This document shows positions 25,301 to 35,178 of a DNA stretch of 64,000 nt, piece after piece (within the stretch, counting starts at the first letter, position 1; each line of letters starts with the position of its first letter). The notes beneath the pieces were generated by a model, which did not search any database, had not been told where the DNA came from, and worked only from the letters and a program-made list of their open reading frames with translations. A program made the translations under genes and the position numbers. Location of the stretch: positions 62,001 to 126,000 of the forward strand of contig JBBCBC010000050.1 in the NCBI GenBank assembly GCA_037126765.1, read 5' to 3'. The stretch comes from Stenogyne calaminthoides. Lineage: Eukaryota; Streptophyta; Magnoliopsida; Lamiales; Lamiaceae.

Positions 25301-28300
25301 CGAAAATTTCGGTATGGTATCATACCGTACCGAAAATTTCGATAAAATCGATATTTTTCGGTACGGTAAGTGCGGTATACCGGTATTTTCGGTATTTCGT
25401 CCACCCCTAATCTATATGAGTATATGTGTATATATATTCAATCTGGTTGTCATATGGATGATACTTGTTGTCTCCTCAATATCATGAACGATGCATGGTG
25501 TAAACCCTAAATATGTCTAAAAAATAGCAGCAGTAGGGGTGTATCTTTATTCCCTCACTCTTTTCTTTTCTGTAGTTTCCTCTCACAGTTATCAGACTCT
25601 TTATAGAACTGCCTTGTTGTCAACTCATTGATTCATGCATCCTCAATTATTGATTTCATGTTGAACAGAAGAAAGGGCCACGCTGGAGAAATGGAGGGAC
25701 TACTGAAGTTTTAACAACATCACATTCCAAGTGAGACATCTACTGTATATCTTTTTTATACATCTTTTTCTCTTTTCAGTTGGTCTCAATGGGATTTGAC
25801 TAATATACATCTTACAGACTGCATCAGCTTTTTCTGGAGGAGCGTGCTGAAAATGGTGTCAGGAGCCCTTCTATTCGTGCGAAATTGAAGAGGAGGCTGA
25901 ATGGATTTCCATTTGACTTGAAAACAGGGAAAAGCTATATGGAAAAATTACTGAAGTCTCCTTCCCCGGATCATAAAGTGCTTTGTGAAGTCACTGTGAA
26001 CTCATCCCTAATGATGTCAGTTGCAAATGATCATAAGGAGTCTGGTTTTGAAAGATTTGAAGCAAGACGGAGCCCTCCTCCATCTCCATACAGAGAGGAC
26101 AATGTGCTGAATCCTTCCATCTATGAGCCAAACAAGCCTCCCATAGATGATAAACGCTTCGAAGTACCCAATTCACGTCGTACTGCAAAATATGGCGGCT
26201 CATCCACTCTAGATAAGGCGACTGGTGAGAAGGTTGTAGCTGTAGATGCACAAAGCCATAAAGAAGACAGCTTAACTGGTTATCAATCTGATGATATTGC
26301 CAGTGAGATAGACAATTATGTTGATGCACCCTCATCGATAGAGTCAGAAATGGATGGAGACTCTGAATCTAGAGTGAAGAGTGATCCCACCTCTCCAATT
26401 ATCAAAAGGGAATCATTGTTTCTGGGTGCAGACAAAGAACATCTTCATACCAGGCCAAATGATTCTCAACTTACTGGTTGCTCAACAAAGTGTGATGAGG
26501 GGAACTATTCAACCACAAAACAAATTTCTAGTTTCTGTTTTGATTCTCCAAGTACTTCAGCGGAAATTCCACAAACAGAAAAATTTTCTGCTGAAGGATT
26601 TCAATACATTGAAGTCCCTGTAAATGGAATGGTTGATGCATCATCTTACCAGAAAATTGCTGATGAAGATTTTCAAGTGGATCACCAATCAAGACCTGAT
26701 AATACATGCACTGTGACTGATGGAGTCAACCACCAGAGGTCTGAACTTGAGCAGTCGACGTCTAGTGTATGCAATAATAGATCAATACCTGAGTTGGATG
26801 AAATGGTATGTACCTTAAATGACAAAGAAGAGAAGGAAAACCTGGTCATGGATCCTCCATGTTCTCCCAGTCTCTGTGATTTAGAGTCACAGTCAGGAGA
26901 TGATTCACCAGGATCCTCTGCTGGAGAACATCTGGTGAATAAGCCAGACGATGAGAGCCTACCTTGTGTATCTACTGAACCTGATAGTTACTATCATACC
27001 ACAGATAGTTCGTTTAATACATCTTTGTATTCACTGCATGAGGATGCATTTGATGGGAAGGATCGGAATTCAGCGGATCATATAGCTTCCACATTAAGTA
27101 TGTTTAATGATCTTTCAACAAATGTTACTCGAGAGACTATTTCTTCCAAAAACCAAATCCTGGTTAAATTGGAAAATGAGGTTCCAGAGGTGCGTGAAGA
27201 CTCTCCTGATTATCCCGGTACATCACACAATGGAAACAGTGTTGTGTCAGCAGTTTCCAAAGAAGATAACCTTATTGATGGGTTATATGGTGAGGATTCA
27301 ATTAGCTCTACTGATTCTCCAAGTCATTTTCCTTCTATCATGGGAGGCTCCTCAAATGGTTCTACTGACTCGAATGTTGGAAATGATCACTCGCATAGCT
27401 CCATCGACGATCAGATTGGCTCAGAAATTTTAAATTGGTCAGATATATCAAACTCTCCAAATAGGCCAACAGAAGGTCTTGATGCTCATGCAGGAGATGT
27501 TATTTCTGAAGAGGCGACAAAGAAGGAAACACGTGCACTTGAAACTCTCGAACTTTCTGAAGTTGTGGAAATACCTCATATTTTCCCCAATGATTCAGAA
27601 GCAATGGAAAGTTCCTGTTGCATTCCAGAAGATCTTGAAGACACTGTAGAAATGGATGGAATTTCTGCTGACCTGATATCAGAGAATAAGCTTCATTTAT
27701 TACTGGATAAGTGTGATGCTGATAAATCCAGTACAACTGATGTGCCTGCAGTTTCTGATAGTGAGAGACTCAGCAAGTTGGTAGAAGAGCATGATAACTT
27801 TTTTGGGGATTCAGGCACGGATGGACTCGAGAACGATGATAACTTTCCATCAGAATGTCATGAAGAATCAGATATCGTGGAGAGAGTGGGCCCAACAGAA
27901 GCTTCTGCATCAGGTTTTGAAACAGATTTCTGCACCTCTGTAAATGACGATCATCCCAAATCAGAATTATCAGGCATCTGTTCTAATTCAGATCCTGTTT
28001 CAGAAGATGATCAAGACCCAAACATGGAGCAATGTGGCATTGATAGAGAACGGGAATTGTTTAACCAAGGTGGTTTTTTAGCTCATGCCCCTGACCCTGA
28101 AGAATCAATAGCACAAGCAAAAGTTGGATTGCCACTTAGCCAACTCGATCAAGATATGTTGCCTCTAAATCACCAGCCGATGCTAGATCATGCTGTTTCT
28201 CCTCCAAATAATCCTTTTTCTGAAACCAATCTGGGGGACTTGCCACCTCTGCCACCTCTCCCTCCATTCGAGTGGAGGATGGGAAAGCTTCAACATGCCT

Positions 28301-29813
28301 CGTCTTCTATAGAGGGAGAGACGTTGAGACCCAAGGACCTATCCTCACAGTTGATTTCTGTACCCTCTGATAATGTTGCCCTTCCTCTACCTCCCACATC
28401 CAATGGTAACGTTGATTTATCCTCACCAACTGCATCCCCTGAAGTCATTAATTCTTCACTTGAAGAGAAGATACATCATACTTTAACTGAAATTCACCCT
28501 GATGCTGCATCAAAAGAAGAGAATGTTGAAGATAGCTCTTCTAGTTTGGAAGCCAACACTTTGCATGAGACAGCTGACATTCCACCAAAGAGCGAAAACG
28601 AGCAACAGCAGATTGTCATTACAATATCGGAGGGTGTGTCCACGTCAGCAGCTGAGGAAGATGGAGCCGGAATTTACCCTGAGATTGCATCAAAAGAGAA
28701 TGTTGAGAATAGCTCTTCTAATTTGGAAGCCAACAATATGCATGAGACAACTGACCTTCCACCAAAAATCGAAAACGAGGAACAGAAGATTGTCGTTCCA
28801 CCTCCGGAGAATGTATCCACATCAGCAGCTGAGGCTGGAGATGGGAACCGTACAGTGAAACTTCAGTGGCCTCGCAATCCTCTTGTCGAAGATGTTGGTC
28901 TTCTCAATAAAAGTAAAGTAAGTATCATCTGTTTCCTTACATTGATGCAATTTATTAGCGTCTCATGGTACTATTATCAACGATCTATAACTCATTGTAC
29001 AGCTAAGGAAAGTTACAGAACGAGTTCGCTCCGAAATACACAAGGTTGACGAAAGAGATTCTTTCTTGGATCAAATAAGGACCAAGGTAAGAGTGCTCTT
29101 AACATGCAATAATTTTGTTTAAGTTTGCATTATTTTCAGAAGATAACTCCATATAATCTTCATTTGCCTAGTCCTTCAACCTACGACCTGCAAAAGCTTC
29201 GAGGCCTAGCATCCGGGGTCCTAACACCAATCTTCAAGTTGCCGCGATTTTGGAAAAAGCAAATTCAATTCGCCAGGTCTCTTTCTTCCACCTCTTATTG
29301 CTTCCATGCTTGTTTCTTGTGTTAACTACGCCAGTGGTGGATCTAGAAATTTAAATTTGGGGATGCAATAGATAATTATAAAATCATTACAAGTCTTATA
29401 ATTCGATGCAAACTAAATAAAAAAGAGACTTTCTTTTGAGACTGTGAGAATCAAAATTCATCAAGCTGGTAATCAAAAAGGGAAAATTAAGTAAAGATTT
29501 GTTGGTAAATAGAGTAGTGAGTAAAAATTCGCTCCGTCTCACACAAAAAATTATTTAAAATATATATTTATTATGTTCTTATACCTTTTTGTAAAAAATA
29601 TACAGGATACAATTTAGTTTTTCTTTATACAATAGATATTAGATAGAATTTCTTTTTTCTTTTTTTCATTTTGGGTGTGCAGACTGTTATAACCCCTTGT
29701 TATTAGCTAGATTCGCCTCCGAATTACGTCGAGTTTATTAATGATTGTGGTGAGCATTACAGGCATTGGCTGGTAGTGATGAGGATGATAGTGATAGTTG
29801 GAGTGACTCGTAA
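22388..29813 (+). CDS. SCAR: SCAR/WAVE family protein, SCAR2-like, 1322 aa
   Basis: SCAR proteins activate the ARP2/3 complex within the WAVE complex, driving branched actin nucleation at the plasma membrane in epidermal cell shaping and tip growth. Nine exons give one intact frame: 22388-22542, 23577-23740, 23995-24118, 24197-24320, 25669-25730, 25818-28917, 29003-29086, 29172-29276, 29763-29813. The N-terminal SCAR homology domain (residues 1 to about 200) begins MPISRYEIRNEYSLAD and contains EGVAMAGLVGLLRQLGDLAE and PPRLFLLDKFDVAGAGACLKRY. The giant exon 6 is acidic, Ser-rich and disordered, with a proline tract (LPPLPPLPPFEWRMGKLQ). The C-terminus has the WH2 and connector (PRNPLVEDVGLLNKSKLRKV) and the acidic tail DEDDSDSWSDS. 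The start is the first ATG of the conserved MPxxR opening. A 929-bp hAT element lies in intron 4. Confidence 0.95.
24481..25409. mobile_element. Non-autonomous hAT-type element in SCAR intron 4, 929 bp
   Basis: The termini are TAGGGGGTGGGCC and CCACCCCTA, inverted repeats, flanked by a perfect 8-bp TSD, ATCTATAT (24473-24480 and 25410-25417). Subterminal zones are crowded with TTTCGGTATACCGAAA-like palindromes (24560-24680 and 25150-25395). The centre (24684-25010) is a GC-rich minisatellite. The open frames across the centre, up to 217 codons on either strand, are low-complexity readings of the minisatellite. They are not genes. Confidence 0.9.
24684..25010. repeat. GC-rich minisatellite inside the hAT element
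   Basis: Units of the type GATGGGGAGGCGGATCGACG, extended by GCGGCTTTGGTCTC, recur at least three times in full (near 24688, 24815 and 24964). Shorter GGCGACGAAGGCGATGGGGAGGCGG variants lie between them. G-rich runs on the plus strand could form stable secondary structure. The composition is sharply different from the surrounding intron. Confidence 0.8.
28498..28842 (+). repeat. Internal tandem duplication in SCAR exon 6 (60-codon unit)
   Basis: Two in-frame units begin at 28498 and 28678. Each encodes ASKE(E)NVE.SSS.LEAN, then HET.D.PPK.ENE..IV and VSTSAAE. They differ at several codons but keep the frame. They lie just before the WH2 region, in the disordered linker. Confidence 0.85.
29331..29700. 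mobile_element. Possible hAT fragment in SCAR intron 8
   Basis: The left end, CAGTGGTGGATCTAGAAATT, resembles the terminus of the nested hAT element at 14393 (CAGGGACGGATCTAGG). No convincing right end or TSD was found, so the limits are approximate. Confidence 0.35.
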
Positions 29814-30412
29814 CAAGTTATCGATTAAGGTACATTCATCAGCGTTCTGGTTCCATCTGATCAAGTGACCAATTATACAGTTTTCTTACAGTTGAAAGTA
29901 ACATGAGGATTATATATACATGTTTGATATCTTTCAAACAAGGTTGTACAAGATTTACTAGTACTTGCTGTGTAAATGTTTGAGGGTATATATTGTAGCT
30001 AGAGATAAACAAGATATTTAAGTATAGAAGCATATCATTGTTCAACTTTGTTCTTCGTGATACTTGTAATTTTCCCTTGCCGAATAAAATAGACCTACAT
30101 TTGTATCTACAATTTGCACTGCGCAAATTATTTTAGAATAGACAAATTAAAAATTAATTGGTAACCCACTTTTTTATCTGGGTCATAAATGAGATCAATT
30201 GGTTGAGAATTGAATCATAATGTGTGTACATTTGCACAAAAGGGCTTATGTTGTGTCTATATATCACCACCTATCTATAGAAGTTTAAATCCAATTAACC
30301 CTATTTCTAACGAACACAGGAAATTGTTAAAGCTCCAATCCATATTTTATTGCATATAAACTCTATTGAAAATTTGAAATCACTTCTTCATATATATAAC
30401 CAGGGAAAATTT
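29814..30412. other. SCAR 3' flank
   Basis: No further gene is seen. AATAAA at about 30083-30088 could serve as a polyadenylation signal of SCAR. The rest is AT-rich. Confidence 0.4.
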
Positions 30413-30876
30413 CAAGACCAATTATGTAACTTAAGGTTGATTCCATTTAGTCCGTAACTTTTCACTTTATCAATTTTAATTCAGAAGGTGTCAATTTTAG
30501 TATTTTTCGGTCGAAAAATTCAGAATTTTGTTAGAATTAACATGTGAGGTGACATGAGTCGTGACTCTTAAAAATTGGGAAATTTTAATTTACAAGTGAA
30601 TTGCACACATGGAATGCCATATAACCAAAAAAATGGTTGACCTGATCCATGCTATAAGGCGACCCATCTTTGGCTGGGTGACAATTCACATGTATGAAGT
30701 GGCCTATAAAATAAAAAATCTCCAATTTTAAAGGAGTCACGTGAGGCGTTATTCTGGCAAAATTTTAAATGTTCTAACAGAATAAATTAAAATTAACACT
30801 TTTAGAATTAAAATTGAAGGAGCGGAAAATTTCCTCAAAATGGAATCAACCTAAGTTCCTAGCTTTGTAATTTCTC
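30413..30876. mobile_element. Mutator-type element with long imperfect inverted repeats
   Basis: The left arm (30413 to about 30490, with GTAACTTAAGGTTGATTCCA) and the right arm (about 30785-30876, with TGGAATCAACCTAAGTTCC) are inverted repeats of about 70-80 bp. The flanks are TATATAACCA and TATATAAACCA, a nearly matching 9-10 bp duplication. Coding capacity is absent. It lies 0.35 kb upstream of the Sel1-like gene. Confidence 0.6.
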
Positions 30877-30914
30877 TATATAAACCATTCACATTCATTT
30901 TCGGAACATATCGT

Positions 30915-30985
30915 TGTAGGCCCAATTATAAAATTAATTGTAGAAGAAAAAGCCCAATAAGAAATCCTCGGAATCCGGCCTAGAT
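30915..30985 (+). promoter_or_regulatory. GGCCCA motifs upstream of the Sel1-like gene
   Basis: TAGGCCCAATT (about 30918), AAGCCCAATAAG (about 30950) and CGGCCTAG lie 240-310 nt before the ATG at 31226. GGCCCA/site II elements are common in promoters of constitutively expressed plant genes. Function is inferred from motif and position only. Confidence 0.4.
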
Positions 30986-31225
30986 TCTTTTCTCCAAAAA
31001 GCAGATCTTTGACTTTTTGAAAAAGAAGTTCGTCGCGTCATAACCTTCAGTACGACGTCGCACTACCCCCTGGCTGACAGCAGATACTGAACTGGAATGG
31101 CAATACAATAAACTTCATATTCAATTTCACAAAATCTCCCTAATTTTCAGTGAAAAAAATCACATCCCATCGTACAACATGTGTACATAATTAGGAAATA
31201 TTCTAGATTATATATATATATATAT

Positions 31226-31858
31226 ATGGGGAAAGGGAAATCATCGTCGCAGGTGACCGGCAGCCGGCAGGAGCTGAGGAACGACGACGAAGACAACAGT
31301 AGCAAAGCGAAGCGGAAGAAGACTGCGACGAAGGCGGCGGAAGACGGCGGCGATACGGTCGAGCAGCGGCGATGGCCTCTGTCGGAGGTTATCTCCGATT
31401 GCACGGAGCGGTGGTTTCAGGACACGCTCAAAGAGGCAAAATCCGGCGACGTCAATATGCAAGTGCTTGTAGGGCAGATGTATTACTGTGGCTATGGTGC
31501 CCCCAAGGACGCTAACAAGGTCTAATTTAATTTTTTGTTTTCTTCAATTTTTTAGATTTTGTGTTTGGGGAATGATTTGATTTTATTTAGAATTTATTTA
31601 TTTTTCTAAAATTCATGTGCGTTGGGAATTTAGGGCAAATTTTGGATTACAAGGGCTTCAAGAGTGAGGTCTTCTGTGTGGAAAGTTGTAAATAAACGTC
31701 CTGGTGATTTCTTGATCCTTTTTTTGTTTGTGTGGCTTCTTGCTTTCATTTTAAGATTTTGTTGATTGAAATGAATGTCTGATGATATGGAACATGTGGC
31801 TCTTGTAGGTTACAATGTGAGTGATTCTGATTCGGATGATATAAACGAGGATTCTTGA
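31226..31858 (+). CDS. Small Sel1-like repeat protein, 137 aa
   Basis: Three exons (31226-31519, 31634-31703, 31809-31858) join in consistent phases with GT-AG introns and end in TGA. The N-terminal 55 residues are basic, acidic and Ser-rich (for example SKAKRKKTATKAAEDGG, possibly a nuclear signal). Then follows WPLSEVISDCTERWFQDTLKEA and one Sel1-like repeat (MQVLVGQMYYCGYGAPKD, then KGKFWITRAS). The C-terminus is acidic (SDSDSDDINED). Sel1 repeats are helix-turn-helix protein-binding units related to TPRs. A single repeat in so short a protein fits a family of small uncharacterised plant proteins. The ATG at 31226 was taken because the upstream TATATA tract is non-coding in character; an in-frame ATG at 31181 exists. 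Confidence 0.8.
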
Positions 31859-33715
31859 TTGTTTTCTGTTGTACAAATGGAAGGTAAGCTGGATTTATAG
31901 GCCTTTTGTCCTCTTTCCCTTGCCTAACTTTTTACTTTGTTAAAGCTGAAGTTATTTCACTTTGATCACTCTGTTCTTGATTAACTCGAACATACTAGAT
32001 TCAGAATTTGGAATCAATAGGCATCCAGATAAATACTGATTGATGATTTAACCCTTATTCTGTGGATGCATGTGGTTATTCTTTCGGTCAATTCAGATAG
32101 TTTCATGTCTTTAAAAATTTACATTCTGGCCAGTGGCTTTGATCTTGTTGGCTCTTGTTGAGATGTTCAATTTCCGAGAGTTCAGCAGGTGGGGGGTGGG
32201 GTGAGGGGCAAATCACACATAACCCATCAAGCCTTTTCATTTTCAATTCATTAGGCCATCATAGATTAGGTCAATTAATAAAACTGTTCTAGTGCCTTTT
32301 CCATAACTTCAAAACATGCTACAATCCCCGCTTCCCCCCACCCCCCCCCCCACCCCCCGAATGTGGCCACATGGGTCCTGTAGACCTTTCATACTATTCC
32401 TATCAAAGTTAAATGAATGTCCCATAACTCTCACGAACATTGATATCATACTGCACTTTCAACAAAAAAAAAATAAAAACATACTGCACTGGTGTACAAA
32501 TGCCCTGTTTTACCATCGAAGATCAATTAAGTAATACCATCCTTCTTCAAAGATAACTAATATGTTAAAAATGGAGGGTGCTAGAGTTGAAGATAATTGT
32601 GTCGTTATAGGCTTTTTTTATCTGCTTTGAGGGAGGGGGAGGGAAGAGTTATAAGGAGAAAAGTGGTTTATTGGCAACTATTATGCCTTCAACATTTTAA
32701 GGAGTTGCAGTGGAGCAAGGGAAAGTCTAAGTGGCTCACTTTCTTATTCTCTCTTAAATGCACAAAAGTGGAAATGTATACACCTTCAAGTGTGTCTGCT
32801 TTATTCAGTTATGCTCCCATGTCAGTAACTCATGATTTTGTAAGAACCAGCTGTTGGTACAGATACATGTGATACTGCAGTTTTTTGATGTCCTCAGGCA
32901 TTTATTTTCTAGTGAAGTATAAGATAGAAGTGCGGAAAACAAGCTTTGCTCGAATAGTTAGCCTGCCTAACCATACACACTGTGGATTATATCACAAATC
33001 ATAGCTCATCCTTTCCTTAAATTCTTCCATCAATGGCATTATACACATATGTTATATATCTAGATAGTTTGATAGACTACTGTTTTTTCAATCTCATCGT
33101 TCTGTGTTCTTTTCGAGAATCTATATTGATCTCTGAATGGGGCTTCTATCTCCTTGCCTCATTGCACCTCTTTCTAGAAATGATATTAACATTGCCAATC
33201 TGCAACTGTCATGTTTTGTAGGTGCATACGCGATTTACTTATTACCTAAGTTGAATCTGCTCATCAAGAACCCAGATTCAATGGTTAAAGATGTTACAAT
33301 GATCTGTCTCAGAACCCTCATTTCAAGTTCCTGTCCATGGAGATTGATGTAGGATGCTTTTCTGGGTAGATGTATAGTTTTTAATTGAAGAAAACATTTT
33401 TATTGCACATTTTTCGCCCTTTAACCTAAACAAATTTACTATTTGATCCTAATGAAACAGTATAATTATGTGATTGGGAAGGTTTTGTGTTTCTTGTTAC
33501 ATAAAATGCTAATGTATAAATATGGGGGGGTGTCATTGATTCCCTCAGCTAAAGAAATGTACCAGAAAACTCAGAATAACATTTTATATTTATATTTAAG
33601 GAATTAAAAATTGGAATAACAAAGATCTTCGCTTGGGCACATGACATGACCAGATGTTTTTGTTATGGTTGACTGCTTGACGCCTTCCTGCTACCACTAA
33701 TTTATGTTCTTATAG
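31859..33715. other. 3' flank of the Sel1-like gene
   Basis: No supported gene is seen over about 1.9 kb. The region includes C-rich low-complexity sequence at 32330-32360. A short frame at 33223-33352 (from VGAYAIYLLPKLNLLIKNP) follows an AG acceptor-like site. It has no known domain and could be an alternative 3' exon or untranslated region. Confidence 0.4.
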
Positions 33716-35125
33716 TGCTCTCTCTCTCTCTTCTCTTGTTATCTTACTATTATATTTATGATGACAAGACACTTGATATAATAAGCAATCATTTACGGAT
33801 CATTTTTTACTTTAGATTGTTGCGATGCATGCAAAGTTAGCCTCAAATTTATTTTTTTAAATTACTAATTTATATCAAATATTTAAAATTTTAAATTTAT
33901 TTTCCGTTCCAATTTTTTTGAACGCTTTTAAAATAAAAATAAATATAATATTAATATACTAATCGCATCTTGCATTTTTTCCAACATTTAAACCCACTAA
34001 AATCCATTTTAAATTTATTTTACTTCCTCATTTTCAATTTTCAAATCATCTTTCAATTGATAAATGAGTATATTTTAAAATCATCTAATTTGTTTACACT
34101 TAACTATGCAATTTGTTTGTTTATATTTAACTATATAATTTATTTTTTGTATTAATTGTTGCACAGTTCACTGCAATTAAATCGCACTAGACTTAGCATT
34201 ATACAGTATTTATGTGAATATACTTAATTGTGTTTCTCGACGGATAAATAAAGTTATGACGGGAAAATACATTAGTAACATTTTGTGTGCCAGTTGTAAC
34301 TCGACCCAAATAAACCTAATAAGTTTGGACTATTTGGTTATGAGAAAATAATTGTCAACCTAATCCAGAAACCTACTTAGAATTTATTAAGGAGAGTTAG
34401 AAACAGCCCATCACAAAAGTCTTCAAAAAATAATTGTTAAAAACTTGATTTCGTCGCAGCACCATCACTGTCTCTGTGAGTTAATAAAAAATTAGCAAAA
34501 TCAGTAAATGTTTATTTAATGAAAAGGACATGCAACTTTAAATAAGAGACACTAATTTATTTTTTATATGCTTTTCTCTCTCTCTCTCCTCTTGTTATCT
34601 TACTACTATTATATCTATGACAAGACACTTGATATACTAAGCAATCATTTACGAATCATTTGACTTTAGATTGTTGTGCTACATGCATACCTTGCCTCAA
34701 ATTCATTTTAAATAATATATTTAAAAATTATGTAATTTGTTAAAATTGTATTCTATATTAATAGTTGGTGTAAATAAATTGTATCAAATTTAGCTTTTCA
34801 TTTACGTGAATGATATGCTTGATTGTGTTTTTCAACGGATAAATAAATTTATGACGGGAAAATATTATTATTATTATTTTGTAAAAATCAACATCCTAAT
34901 AAATAAAATGTTGACTTTTAGGCTAAGAGAAAATAATTGTCAACCCTAATCTAGAAACCTACTCAGAATTTATTAAGAGGAGTCAAAACAGCCCATCACA
35001 AAAGTCTTAAAAAATAATTGTTAAAATATTGATTTCGTCGCAGCACCATCACTGTCTCTGTCAGTTAATAAAAAAATTAGCAAAATCAGTAAATGTTTAT
35101 TTAATGAAAAGGACATGCAGCTGCT
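33716..35125. repeat. Direct duplication of the ferroportin upstream region (two copies)
   Basis: Copy A (about 33716-34535) and copy B (about 34568-35125) share ordered blocks. These are CTCTCTCTCT followed by CTCTTGTTATCTTACTA, GACAAGACACTTGATATA, CGACGGATAAATAAA, AATAATTGTCAACC, CAGCCCATCACAAAAGTCTT, CGTCGCAGCACCATCACTG and TTTAATGAAAAGGACATGCA. Copy B ends about 55 bp before the first ferroportin ATG, so the duplication probably covers promoter sequence. Copy A has extra sequence in the middle. Confidence 0.8.
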
Positions 35126-35178
35126 TCAGTTAGAGACGATTAAAATAAAAAAAGATCCGCCTGTAAATAAAGATAAAT

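Noticed and set aside
25991..28858. Shadow frames within SCAR exon 6
   Set aside because: The 1000-codon plus frame continues the conserved SCAR protein; the others are out-of-frame readings.
33223..33352. Possible additional exon after the Sel1-like gene
   Set aside because: It follows an acceptor-like AG, but the encoded peptide has no domain and the Sel1-like gene already ends in a stop at 31858.
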